From contig NZ_CP033877.1 of the NCBI RefSeq assembly GCF_006970445.1, positions 1,310,750 through 1,374,749 on the forward strand: a stretch of 64,000 nt of DNA, read 5' to 3'. Within the stretch, counting starts at the first letter, position 1. Each line of letters opens with the position of its first letter. Below, one piece after another: positions 26,646 to 34,494 of the stretch. This DNA is from Stenotrophomonas maltophilia. GTDB lineage: Bacteria; Pseudomonadota; Gammaproteobacteria; Xanthomonadales; Xanthomonadaceae. Below the pieces are notes generated by a model, which saw only the letters and a program-made list of their open reading frames with translations, did no database searches and had not been told where the DNA came from. A program made the translations under genes and the position numbers.

Positions 26646-27430
26646 GCCGCGTCCACCGCGCACTGCGGCGTCTCGCCGGGGCGCAGGGTCAGTACGCGCA
26701 CGCCATTGCGGGTAACTGCCACGGTGTGTTCGAACTGCGCCGACAGCTTGCCATCGCGCGTGTAGACCGGCCATTCGTCCGGCTGCTGGCGGATGGCCGG
26801 CTTGCCCTGGTTGAGCATCGGCTCGATGGTGAACACCATGCCTTCCTCCAGCACCATGCCGGTGTTGGGATGGCCGTAGTGCAGGATCTGCGGTTCCTCG
26901 TGCATTTCCTGGCCGATGCCATGGCCGCAGTATTCCTTCACCACGCTGTAGCCGTGGCTGCGCGCGTGGCGGGCGATGGCGTGGCCGATATCGCCCAGGC
27001 GTGCGCCGGGGCGCACCGCGGCGATGCCTTTCCACATCGCCTGGTAGGTGGTCTGCACCAGCCTGCGCGCGGCGTAGTCGACCTCGCCCACCAGGTAGGT
27101 GGTGCTGGAGTCGGCGATGTAGCCGTTCTTCTCCAGGGTGATGTCGAGGTTGACGATCTGACCGTCGTGCAGCACGTCGGTGGTGCTGGGCACGCCGTGG
27201 CAGATGACGCTGTCGACCGAGGTGTTGAGCACATACGGGAAGCCGTACTGGCCCTTGCTGGCCGGCCGCGCCTGCAGCTCGTCAACGATCATGCGTTCGA
27301 CGAAATCGTTGATCTCCATGGTGCTGCGGCCCTGCAGCGGCAGCCGGTCGAGCGCGGCGAACACCTGCGCCAGCAGGCGGCCCGATTCGGCCATCAGCGC
27401 GATCTCGTCAGGGCGCTTGATGATCGCCAT
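26642..27430 (-). CDS. map: Type I methionine aminopeptidase
   Basis: 262 residues from ATG 27430, giving MAIIKRPDEIALMAESGRLLAQV. It contains the metal ligands expected of the pita-bread fold: D in LDITLEKNGYIADSSTTY, H in CGHGIGQEMHEEPQ, and E in FTIEPMLNQG with a final Glu near QFEHTVAVT. It removes initiator Met from nascent proteins. It lies 4 bases behind a ParD-like gene, a linkage different from the usual map-rpsB/glnD context, so this is probably a second Map isoform. Confidence 0.92.
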   Translation of the reverse strand: MAIIKRPDEIALMAESGRLLAQVFAALDRLPLQGRSTMEINDFVERMIVDELQARPASKGQYGFPYVLNTSVDSVICHGVPSTTDVLHDGQIVNLDITLEKNGYIADSSTTYLVGEVDYAARRLVQTTYQAMWKGIAAVRPGARLGDIGHAIARHARSHGYSVVKEYCGHGIGQEMHEEPQILHYGHPNTGMVLEEGMVFTIEPMLNQGKPAIRQQPDEWPVYTRDGKLSAQFEHTVAVTRNGVRVLTLRPGETPQCAVDAA

Positions 27431-27434
27431 CTGC

Positions 27435-27647
27435 TCAGACCTGTCCCGGTGCCAGCAGCGGCGGCTGCACGCCGGCCGCCCGCAGTTCGCTGGCAACGAT
27501 GTCCTGGAAGCTCAGCGTGGGGTTCAGCTCGCACAGCATGCCGACCCGGATCCAGAAGTTGGCCTGGGCGTTGATCGAGCGGCTGGAGACGGTGCAGGCA
27601 CGGCGCAGCTGGTCGTGCAGGGTGTCATCGATGTTGACGATGCCCAT
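27435..27647 (-). CDS. ParD-like antitoxin-type ribbon-helix-helix protein
   Basis: 70 residues from ATG 27647: MGIVNIDDTLHDQLRRACTVSSRSINAQANFWIRVGMLCELNP. The N-terminal strand plus two helices fit a ribbon-helix-helix fold of the ParD-like family. Proteins of this family are repeatedly found just upstream of a Map gene, as here (4-base gap). A 9-bp inverted repeat lies 19 bases upstream of the start, suggesting autoregulation. No ParE-type toxin is present, so a classical toxin-antitoxin role is doubtful. Confidence 0.8.
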   Translation of the reverse strand: MGIVNIDDTLHDQLRRACTVSSRSINAQANFWIRVGMLCELNPTLSFQDIVASELRAAGVQPPLLAPGQV

Positions 27648-27665
27648 GGGCGGTCCTGGCAGAGT

Positions 27666-27697
27666 GGATATACGAAGCATATATGTTCCGTATATCC
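27666..27697. promoter_or_regulatory. Nested palindrome upstream of the parD-like/map operon (operator candidate)
   Basis: ggatatacg (27666-27674) and cgtatatcc (27689-27697) are perfect inverted repeats spaced 14 bases, with catatatg inside the spacer. The AT-rich composition stands out. It is positioned between the VOC gene and the parD-like start, where an RHH repressor would bind its own promoter. Confidence 0.65.
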
Positions 27698-27715
27698 GCC
27701 TCAAGTCCGCATTGT

Positions 27716-28075
27716 TCAGTCCACGTGGGTGGCGAAGCGCAGCCGGTTGCCGTCGGGGTCGCGCAGCAGCATCTCGCGGCTGCCCCATTCGGTGTCATGC
27801 GGGGGCTGCTCGATGGGCACGTTGGCCGCACTGAAGGCGCGGTGCAGGGCGTCGACGTCCTCGACGATGAAGTACACCGCGCCGCCGACCTCACAATCGC
27901 CGCTGTGTTCGGTGAGAAAGATCGTCTGGCCGTCGCGGGTGAGCTGGACGAACAGCGGAAAGCCGGGTTCGAAGCGGTGTTCCCAGTCGACCACGAATCC
28001 CAACCCCTGCACGTAGAACGGCAGGGTGGTGTCGGCGTGACGCATGCGCAGTTGCGGGATGACGGTCTGGGGCAT
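27716..28075 (-). CDS. VOC (glyoxalase/bleomycin-resistance) family protein
   Basis: 119 residues from ATG 28075. Two beta-alpha-beta-beta-beta units: LRMRHADTTLPFYVQGLGFVVDWEHRF, then YFIVEDVDALHRAFSAANV and REMLLRDPDGNRLRFA. The DPDGN turn is typical of the family. Substrate unknown; related proteins bind bleomycin or act on small metabolites. Monocistronic. Confidence 0.85.
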   Translation of the reverse strand: MPQTVIPQLRMRHADTTLPFYVQGLGFVVDWEHRFEPGFPLFVQLTRDGQTIFLTEHSGDCEVGGAVYFIVEDVDALHRAFSAANVPIEQPPHDTEWGSREMLLRDPDGNRLRFATHVD

Positions 28076-28102
28076 GGCGAGGGCTCCGGGCGGGAGTCCA
28101 GT

Positions 28103-28176
28103 GTAGTGCCGGCCGCTGGCCGGCATTGGTCTGGTAGATGCCAACGTTGGTTGGCATTGCCGGCCAGCGGCCGGCA
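28103..28176. repeat. Cluster of three GTAG-type (SMAG-like) REP stem-loops
   Basis: Three consecutive hairpins: tgccggcc/ggccggca (28107-28125, with GTAG head at 28103), atgccaac/gttggcat (28138-28157, preceded by gtag), and a mirrored tgccggccagcggccggca (28158-28176). These are S. maltophilia-style GTAG palindromes. They fill the gap between the arginase-like operon end and the VOC gene and may stop transcription or stabilise mRNA ends. Confidence 0.85.
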
Positions 28177-28188
28177 CGACCGACGTGG

Positions 28189-29073
28189 TCAGCAGGCCGT
28201 CGGTACGGCGGCAATCGCGGCCAGCAGTTCGCGGTTCACCTGCTGGTGCCGTGCCTGCCAGACGGGAAGGTCCTCGGCGCTGATGTCGGGCTGGCCATCC
28301 AGCGACGACAACCAGCGCTTGAAGCGGCTCTGGTAGTTGGCCAGCGACACTTCGCCGGTGATGTCACTGCCGACCAGGCCACCGGCGCGCAGTGCTTCGA
28401 TCACCACCAGTGCGTGTTCCAGCTGGAAGCGGCCCTGGTCCCAGTTGCTGCGGGCGACGTCCTCGGCGAACACATCCTTGTCGATCGACAGGTAGGTCGG
28501 TTGCGGCGACTTGGCCTGCTCGGCGGCGAACGCGGCGACCAGTGCCTCCGGGTGCTCGAACCGTCGGAATGCACGGCCCATGCCGAGGCGGTGGCCCCAG
28601 CCCACGTCCACATCCATGCACCAGTAGGTCAACCGCCCGCCCATCAGCGGGCGCCAATGGTTTTCCCAGGCGTGGCCCAGGCCGATATCGCTCGAGGTGA
28701 TGCCCAGCACGTGGATGTGCGAGATCTGTGGCAGCTTGCTGGCGGCGTTCACCCACGAACCGCAGTGCATGCCGAACGGGAAACGCATGTTGTCCGGATG
28801 GTTGTCCAGCACCACCAGCTGGAAGGGCCGCTGCGGGCGCATGCGACGCAGCAGAGGCAGGCTGAGATGATGGAAATCACCGCTGCCGAGCATCACCGTG
28901 CCGAGCTGGGCCGGCAGCGGTGCCAGCACTTCAGCGGCGAAACGGTCGAGGGTGGCATTGCTGCAGGCGAAGCGCAGTGGATCGTGCCATTGCGGCAGGG
29001 CCAGGGTCTGCGCCTGGGGCAGCGGCAGCACGCCCCCGTCCAGGTCCAGGATCAGCGGGGAACGCAGCGGCAT
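28189..29073 (-). CDS. Arginase-family (ureohydrolase-fold) protein
   Basis: 294 residues. Likely metal ligands: His in GSGDFHHLS, the D-N-H-P-D segment (in place of the usual D-A-H-x-D), and S-I-D-K-D (in place of S-x-D-x-D). A late SDITGE segment matches the substrate-side Glu region. The altered motifs suggest a non-canonical amidine or amide hydrolase rather than arginase. Last gene of the cluster; begins 3 bases after the acyltransferase stop. Confidence 0.75.
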   Translation of the reverse strand: MPLRSPLILDLDGGVLPLPQAQTLALPQWHDPLRFACSNATLDRFAAEVLAPLPAQLGTVMLGSGDFHHLSLPLLRRMRPQRPFQLVVLDNHPDNMRFPFGMHCGSWVNAASKLPQISHIHVLGITSSDIGLGHAWENHWRPLMGGRLTYWCMDVDVGWGHRLGMGRAFRRFEHPEALVAAFAAEQAKSPQPTYLSIDKDVFAEDVARSNWDQGRFQLEHALVVIEALRAGGLVGSDITGEVSLANYQSRFKRWLSSLDGQPDISAEDLPVWQARHQQVNRELLAAIAAVPTAC

Positions 29074-29076
29074 CGT

Positions 29077-30147
29077 TCAACCGCCTCCATCAGGCTCGCC
29101 CTGCAGATGCGGGGCCAGCCTGCGCAGGGCGGCGCGCAGCAGCGGGGAGCGTGCGTGGATCGCGTGCCGGGTGGAGGTGAAGCGGGCGCCCAGCTCGGCC
29201 TTGATCCGCGAGTCGGTCCAGCCGGCCACATAGTGGCTCAGGCCGTGCTGCAGCGCGTACTCAAGGTTGTGCATCCAGCTGACCGCGTACAGGTTGTGCT
29301 CGCGCGACTGCGGGTAAGCCAGGCCGATGTACTTGTCCACCAGCTTGCCGGCATGCACGTAGCACAGGTTCCAGCCGATCAGCTGGCCCTGGTGGCGGTA
29401 CAGGAACATCCGTCCCTGGCCCTGGCTGTCGGCCAGCAGGTACTGGAAATAGGGCAGGTCGAGCTGGTCGAAATGCACCGCGCTCTGCGCGAACACGCCC
29501 AGGTACAGCGCGTACAGTTCGGCCTGCAGCTGCGGGTCGGCCAGGGCCGGATCACCGGTGGCGATGCAGTCGATCTGCAGGTCATCACGCGAGCGCAGCT
29601 TGCGCCGGATGTTCTTGCGGCGCGAGGACGACAGGCGGCCGAGATAGCCGTCGAGCGAATCGAAATCGATCGCCACCCAGGCCAGCGGCATGCCTTCCAG
29701 TTCGACGAAGCCGCGTGCCAGCAGCGCCTGCAGGAAGGCGCCGCTGTGTGCGTTGGCGGCGTCGTCCAGCAACGGTGAATCGATCGCCAGGTCCTTGACC
29801 ACCAGCAGGCGCGTATCGCCGATCGCGTGACGCGTCACGTCCTCGGCCAAAGCCTCCGGCGCCACGTGCGCCGGCAACGGGGTGTACTCGGTGCTGGTGG
29901 CACCGACGAAGCGGGTCTTCCAGGTGATCCATGGCCGCCACAGGCGCGACAGCGGCAGGCCGAGCAGCTTGCCGCGCAGCCCGTCATCCATCGTCGTGGT
30001 CAGGTCCAGTGGCGCACGGAAGGTCGGCAGGCCGCTGGGAAGGCGGCCAGCCTCGAATCCGAGCGGCGGGTGGGCCAGGAAGCCCTCCAGCAGCGCAGCC
30101 GGTTCCAGCGCGGTGCTGGATGCGCGTGACGTCATCTCCATCGGCAC
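29077..30147 (-). CDS. GNAT/FemAB-like acyltransferase
   Basis: 356 residues; the GTG at 30147 or in-frame ATGs at 30141 and 30135 may be the start. The C-terminal half has a GNAT-type core (LSSSRRKNIRRKLR, then GQGRMFLYRHQGQLIGWNLCYVHAG and a DKYIGL strand), as in the BioF2-like or Acetyltransf_6 families that add acyl or aminoacyl groups to amines. It sits 22 bases behind the aminotransferase, and likely acylates an amino product of the pathway (inference). Confidence 0.7.
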   Translation of the reverse strand: MPMEMTSRASSTALEPAALLEGFLAHPPLGFEAGRLPSGLPTFRAPLDLTTTMDDGLRGKLLGLPLSRLWRPWITWKTRFVGATSTEYTPLPAHVAPEALAEDVTRHAIGDTRLLVVKDLAIDSPLLDDAANAHSGAFLQALLARGFVELEGMPLAWVAIDFDSLDGYLGRLSSSRRKNIRRKLRSRDDLQIDCIATGDPALADPQLQAELYALYLGVFAQSAVHFDQLDLPYFQYLLADSQGQGRMFLYRHQGQLIGWNLCYVHAGKLVDKYIGLAYPQSREHNLYAVSWMHNLEYALQHGLSHYVAGWTDSRIKAELGARFTSTRHAIHARSPLLRAALRRLAPHLQGEPDGGG

Positions 30148-30169
30148 GGGAACCGGCAGCGCATCGACC

Positions 30170-31570
30170 TCAGCCCTTGGCCTTGGTCAGCGCCTGGTCG
30201 AGCAGGGTGATCGCCAGGTCGATCTCTTCGTAGCTGATGTCCAGCGACGGCGCGAAGGTGATCACGTTCTTGTACCAGCCACCCACGTCGAGCACGAGGC
30301 CCATGCGCTTGCCGTCGTGCAGGAGGTCACCGGCCAGGCCGATGTCGACCATGCGGTCCAGCAGTTCCTTGTTCGGGGTGTAGCCGTCGGTCTGGCAGAT
30401 CTCGGCGCGCAGGGCCAGGCCCAGGCCGTCGACGTCGCCGATTTCCGGGTGACGCTTCTGCAGGCCACGCAGGCCGTCGAGGAAGTACGCGCCCTTCTCC
30501 GGCACGGTGCGCTCGTAGTCCATTTCCTTGCCCAGCTTCAGCACTTCCAGGCCCAGGCGGGTGCCCAGCGGGTTGGAGTTGAAGGTGGAGTGGGTGGAGC
30601 CCGGCGGGAACACGGTCGGGTTGATCAGTTCTTCGCGCGCCCACAGGCCCGACAGCGGGTTCAGGCCGTTGGTCAGCGCCTTGCCGAACACCAGCACGTC
30701 CGGGGTCACGCCGAAGTGCTCGATCGACCACAGCTTGCCGGTGCGCCAGAAGCCCATCTGGATTTCATCGACGACCATCAGGATGCCGTACTTGTCCAGC
30801 ACGCGCTTGAGGCCGGTGAAGAAGTTGCGCGGCGGGATGACGTAGCCGCCGGTGCCCTGGATCGGTTCGACGTAGAACGCGGCGTACTCGGCCTGGCCGA
30901 CCTTGGGATCCCACACGCCGTTGTATTCGCTTTCGAACAGGCGCTCGAACTGCCACACGCAGTGGTCGGAGTACTCATCCGGGGTCATGCCCTTCGGGCG
31001 ACGGAAGGGGTACGGGAACGGGATGAACATCGCGCGCTCGCCGAAGTGGCCGTAGCGGCGGCGGTAGCGGTAGCTGGAGGTGATCGACGATGCACCCAGG
31101 GTACGCCCGTGGTAGCCGCCCTCGAAGGCGAACATCAGGCTCTTGCCGCCGCGCGCGTTGCGCACGATCTTCAGCGAGTCTTCAATGGCCTGCGCACCGC
31201 CGACGTTGAAGTGCACGCGGCCATCGAGGCCGAACTTCTCGTGCATGTCCACGGCAATGGTCTTGGCCAGCTGCACGCGGGTCGGGTGTAGGTACTGGCT
31301 GGCGACCTGCGGCAGGGTGTCGATCTGGTCCTTCAGCGCGTCGTTCAGGCGCTTGTTGCTGTAGCCGAAGTTGCAGGCCGAGTACCACATCTGCAGATCG
31401 AGGTAGGGCACGCCCGCGCCGTCGAACATGTAGCTGCCTTCGCCGCGCTGGAAGATCTTCGGCGGGTCGACGTAGTGGACGGTGTCGCCGAAGGAGCTGT
31501 AGCGGGCTTCGTCGGCCAGCAGCTGCGCGTCGGAGGCAGCCGAATCGGCGTTCTTGTCAAAAATGTTCAT
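30170..31570 (-). CDS. Class III PLP-dependent aminotransferase
   Basis: 466 residues from ATG 31570. The full class III fold is visible: GSYMFDGAGVPYLDLQMWYSA, the GGYHGRT cofactor-phosphate region, VVDEIQMGFWRTG, and the PLP lysine K297 in FGKALTNG. Relatives act on omega-amino acids, ornithine or diaminobutyrate. The active-site entry sequence MWYSACNFGYSN is unusual. Lies between an MtnX-like phosphatase gene and an acyltransferase, so it probably makes an amine that is then acylated. Confidence 0.88.
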   Translation of the reverse strand: MNIFDKNADSAASDAQLLADEARYSSFGDTVHYVDPPKIFQRGEGSYMFDGAGVPYLDLQMWYSACNFGYSNKRLNDALKDQIDTLPQVASQYLHPTRVQLAKTIAVDMHEKFGLDGRVHFNVGGAQAIEDSLKIVRNARGGKSLMFAFEGGYHGRTLGASSITSSYRYRRRYGHFGERAMFIPFPYPFRRPKGMTPDEYSDHCVWQFERLFESEYNGVWDPKVGQAEYAAFYVEPIQGTGGYVIPPRNFFTGLKRVLDKYGILMVVDEIQMGFWRTGKLWSIEHFGVTPDVLVFGKALTNGLNPLSGLWAREELINPTVFPPGSTHSTFNSNPLGTRLGLEVLKLGKEMDYERTVPEKGAYFLDGLRGLQKRHPEIGDVDGLGLALRAEICQTDGYTPNKELLDRMVDIGLAGDLLHDGKRMGLVLDVGGWYKNVITFAPSLDISYEEIDLAITLLDQALTKAKG

Positions 31571-31634
31571 GCAGTTCGGTTCCGTGAAGGACGTTCGAAA
31601 GGGGCAACGGGGGAGCGTGCTTGGAGGGGAGTGC

Positions 31635-32351
31635 TCAGGCGGTGGCCAGCAGCAGGGGCAGTGCGGCAGGCTGCGGGCTGGCGTCGAGGCGACGTGGCTG
31701 CAGCAGGCTGCCATCGAGCAAGCGCGGCAACAGTGCGATTGCATCGTGGAAGGTATCGATGGCGGCATGCTCGATGCCGGCCTTGGCGCAATGGGTGATC
31801 AGGCGCCGTTTGGCGAACACGAAGTCGGCATCTTCGGAGACGCAGAAGTCCGAACTGCCGTCGCCGATCATCAGCACGCGTGGTGCTTCGTTGGCACGCG
31901 CCTGCGCGGCGCAGGTGCACTTGCAGGTGCCGCTGCGGCAGCCTTCGGCCTGGTAGGGCGATTCCAGTTCCCAATGGTCTTCGCACCAGCGCAGGTGGTT
32001 GGCCACCACCGGCAGTCGCGACAGGCCGTGGTTGGCGAGGATGCGGTGGATCGCATAGTCCAGGCCGTCGCTGACGATGCGCAGCGGCACGCCCAGCTGT
32101 TCGGCGCGGCTGACAAAGGCGGCGAAGCCCGGATCAATCTGCACCTGGTCCAGGTGCGCGTCGAGCGTGGCCGGGTCCAGCTTCAGCAGCCGTACCTGGC
32201 CCTGCATGCATTCACGCGAGCCGATCTTTCCCGCCTTCCACTGGTCTTCCAGTTCCTGCCAGCCCGGCTGGCCGTACTTCTCCAGCAGCGAGTCGATGAC
32301 ATCTTCGAGGCTGATGGTGCCGTCGAAGTCACACAGGATGCTCCAGTGCAT
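31635..32351 (-). CDS. MtnX-like HAD phosphatase
   Basis: 238 residues. The DFDGT nucleophile motif is at the N-terminus (ILCDFDGTISLEDVID), motif II serine in RIVSDGLDY, and IGDGSSDF as motif IV. A Cys-rich insert (GCRSGTCKCTCAAQ) in the cap is shared with MtnX-type enzymes of methionine salvage. No other salvage gene is nearby, so the physiological substrate is more likely a pathway phosphate ester. It is 64 bases upstream of the aminotransferase gene. Confidence 0.82.
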   Translation of the reverse strand: MHWSILCDFDGTISLEDVIDSLLEKYGQPGWQELEDQWKAGKIGSRECMQGQVRLLKLDPATLDAHLDQVQIDPGFAAFVSRAEQLGVPLRIVSDGLDYAIHRILANHGLSRLPVVANHLRWCEDHWELESPYQAEGCRSGTCKCTCAAQARANEAPRVLMIGDGSSDFCVSEDADFVFAKRRLITHCAKAGIEHAAIDTFHDAIALLPRLLDGSLLQPRRLDASPQPAALPLLLATA

Positions 32352-32442
32352 GGGCAGGTCCGTCGATGAGAAAGGCGTCCGGCACGGTGCCGGGGCAGGC
32401 TCAATGTAGGCAGGCAGCCTTTCTCGTTCCTTTCCTGTTGAA

Positions 32443-32491
32443 AGCCTGCACCGCAGGCTGGGGAAAGTGTTCAGGAAACGAGCTTCCTGAA
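32443..32491 (-). terminator. Two hairpins between the DegT-type gene and the phosphatase gene
   Basis: agcctgc/gcaggct (32443-32459) and ttcaggaa/ttcctgaa (32470-32491, 6-base loop). They lie 30-75 bases past the stop of the DegT-type gene on the minus strand and could end or attenuate that transcript. U-runs are weak. Confidence 0.4.
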
Positions 32492-32519
32492 TGGGTTAAA
32501 TGGCCCGAAAACCGCGGTT

Positions 32520-33728
32520 TCAGGGCTGCGCGGCGGCCAGTGTCCGCAGGATCTGCGCGGTCTCTTCACGGGTCTGCCAGGCGCTGTTGCCGAGGGTGAG
32601 CATGCGTGCCGCGAAGTCGCGCGCATTGGGCATGTCGTCCTGCGGCACGATGCCACGCAGGTAGGCGTAGTCGGGCAGGGCATGGATGAACATGCGGCTG
32701 GCGCCGAGGCCGCGCGGCCACAGTTCGTCCAGTGCGGCATCGCGGGCGCGCTGGCTGGGCAGCAGCAGCATCAGCATCGGCCAGGTGCCGCCGGTGCCGG
32801 CCAGGCCATCGACCACCTCCACTGCCGGCAGCTGTGCCAGCTGCACACGCAGCTGCAACGCGCGCAGGCGCCCGGCCTGCAGGAATGCGGGCAGCCGCCG
32901 TGCGGCATGGGCGCCGATGTTCTGCCGCCACTGGCTGACCCGGTGCTGCGGTATGTCCAGCGGGAAAATGTCACCGACCGCGTCTTCCAGATCACCGCGC
33001 TGCAGTGCGCTGCGCAGCGGATTGCCGTACACCAGCGACAGCAGCGAGGGGCGATAGCAGGCGGCGAGGCCCAGCAGCTGCACACTGCGAAGCAGCTCCC
33101 AGCGCAGGCTGAAACGCACCTGTTCGGCGGCATGTTCGGACAGCGCGGCGCGCAGTTCGTCATTGCGGCTGACCAGCAGGCCGCCTTCGTGCAGGCTCAG
33201 CCCCTTGCCGGCGGCCAGGCTGAAGAATCCGATGTCGCCACGCAGGCCGACACTGCTGTTGCCGACCCGTGCGCCCAGCGCCTGTGCGGCATCTTCGATG
33301 ACCCACGCGCCGGCGTTGCGGGCGACCTCGCAGGCCAGTTCGACATCGGCGATGCGCCCACCGAGGTGGGTCGGCAGGATGGCCAACGTGCGCGCATCGG
33401 CCAGGCGCCTGAGCTGGGTCGGGTCGAAGTCGAAATGGCCACGCCGGGTATCGCACAGCTGCACGCGCAGGCCGAGGCTGTGCACCGCGATCGGCACCAG
33501 CGGACAGGTGTAGGCCGGCATGATCACGGTATCGCGCTTGGGCGCGCGCTTGCGCAGGGTGCGCAGCGCGATCAGCAGCGCGTGGGTGCCGGAACAGGTC
33601 AGCTGCAGCGGTGGCGTACCCAGTTGGTTGGCCAGGATTTCGCGCAGGTCGCCGCCACCGGGAAGGAAGTCGCTGGCCTGCATCGGCAGGCCAGCCGTCG
33701 GCGGCAGTTCGCGCGCGAACAGGCTCAT
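32520..33728 (-). CDS. DegT/DnrJ/EryC1-type PLP aminotransferase
   Basis: 402 residues from ATG 33728. Family marks: a sugar-aminotransferase-like N-terminus (QLTCSGTHALLIAL), IEDAAQALGA (cofactor Asp), and the PLP lysine in FFSLAAGKGLSLHEGG. Such enzymes aminate keto-sugars or other cyclic ketones. Its start overlaps no neighbour; the EamA gene ends 10 bases upstream. Together with the class III enzyme it gives the cluster two separate amination steps. Confidence 0.85.
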   Translation of the reverse strand: MSLFARELPPTAGLPMQASDFLPGGGDLREILANQLGTPPLQLTCSGTHALLIALRTLRKRAPKRDTVIMPAYTCPLVPIAVHSLGLRVQLCDTRRGHFDFDPTQLRRLADARTLAILPTHLGGRIADVELACEVARNAGAWVIEDAAQALGARVGNSSVGLRGDIGFFSLAAGKGLSLHEGGLLVSRNDELRAALSEHAAEQVRFSLRWELLRSVQLLGLAACYRPSLLSLVYGNPLRSALQRGDLEDAVGDIFPLDIPQHRVSQWRQNIGAHAARRLPAFLQAGRLRALQLRVQLAQLPAVEVVDGLAGTGGTWPMLMLLLPSQRARDAALDELWPRGLGASRMFIHALPDYAYLRGIVPQDDMPNARDFAARMLTLGNSAWQTREETAQILRTLAAAQP

Positions 33729-33738
33729 CGCAGTCCGC

Positions 33739-34137
33739 TCACGAGGTGCTTTCGGCGGGGCTGTGCGGGTCGTCCGCTTCAGCGCGGCCAAGGCACACGA
33801 TGCCGGCCACGATCAGTACCGCACCGACAAGGTGGTGCAGGGTGAGCGGCTCTTTCAGCAGCCAGGCCGACAGCAGCAGCACACTGATCACTTCCAGGTG
33901 CGAGGCCGCGAACGCCGGGCCGATCGGCGCATGGCGCAGCAGGCTCATCCAGGTGAAGAACGCACCGACGTAGCCGAGGATCGCGCCGTACACCCACGGC
34001 TGTGACAGCACGCGCAGCAGCCACGCGGTGTTGGCCTCGACCGGCAGTGCTGCATCGCCAGCGTACTTGAAGCACAGCTGGGCCAGCGTATCGAAGGCCA
34101 TCAGCAGGGGGAAGCCGATCACATACAGGCGCCTCAT
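33739..34137 (-). CDS. Small EamA/DMT-family membrane protein
   Basis: 132 residues with four hydrophobic helices, the size of a single EamA half and of ArnE/ArnF flippase subunits. The helix pattern (LLMAFDTLAQLCFKYAG, WVYGAILGYVGAFFTWMSLL, a PIGPAFAASHLEV turn) fits the drug/metabolite-transporter superfamily. Overlaps its paralogue by 4 bases, so the pair probably forms a heterodimeric transporter for the pathway product. Confidence 0.8.
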   Translation of the reverse strand: MRRLYVIGFPLLMAFDTLAQLCFKYAGDAALPVEANTAWLLRVLSQPWVYGAILGYVGAFFTWMSLLRHAPIGPAFAASHLEVISVLLLSAWLLKEPLTLHHLVGAVLIVAGIVCLGRAEADDPHSPAESTS

Positions 34138-34493
34138 GAGCCAGCCCCCACCACCGCCACGCCCGCCGTGACCAGCAGCATGCCGGTCACCCGCAATGGC
34201 GTGAGCTTTTCGCGGAACAGGAAGCGGCCGGCGATCATCAACGCAACGATGTTGATCGAGCCCAGCAGCACGCCCTTGGACAGCGGCACCAGTGACAGGA
34301 ACGCGATCCAGGCGACGAACTCAAGCACGTAACAGGCGATGCCGATCCACAGCCAGGGGCGGCTGAGCATGTGTTTCCAGCGTTGCAGTCCTTCGCCATC
34401 CTGCGGGTCGCTGGCGGCGGCCTTGAAGGCGAGCTGGCCACCGGTATCGAGCACGACATTGGCCAGCCACAGCAGCGTGGCGAGTGCCCCCAT
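34134..34493 (-). CDS. Small EamA/DMT-family membrane protein (paired with the next gene)
   Basis: 119 residues from ATG 34493, placed one base after the esterase stop codon (TGA-G-ATG). Four hydrophobic helices; LDTGGQLAFKAA matches the same position in its neighbour. A longer start at 34529 would overlap the esterase. A heterodimeric small transporter is likely. Confidence 0.8.
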   Translation of the reverse strand: MGALATLLWLANVVLDTGGQLAFKAAASDPQDGEGLQRWKHMLSRPWLWIGIACYVLEFVAWIAFLSLVPLSKGVLLGSINIVALMIAGRFLFREKLTPLRVTGMLLVTAGVAVVGAGS

Positions 34494-34494
34494 C

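Noticed and set aside
26642..27647. Classical ParDE toxin-antitoxin system
   Set aside because: The partner is a complete methionine aminopeptidase with metal ligands, not a ParE-like toxin.
29882..31291. Open frame opposite the aminotransferase and acyltransferase genes
   Set aside because: Antisense to two genes with clear catalytic motifs; no domain and no ribosome site.
31635..32351. Methionine-salvage mtnX
   Set aside because: The fold and Cys-rich cap agree, but no other salvage gene is present, so a specific symbol was not given.
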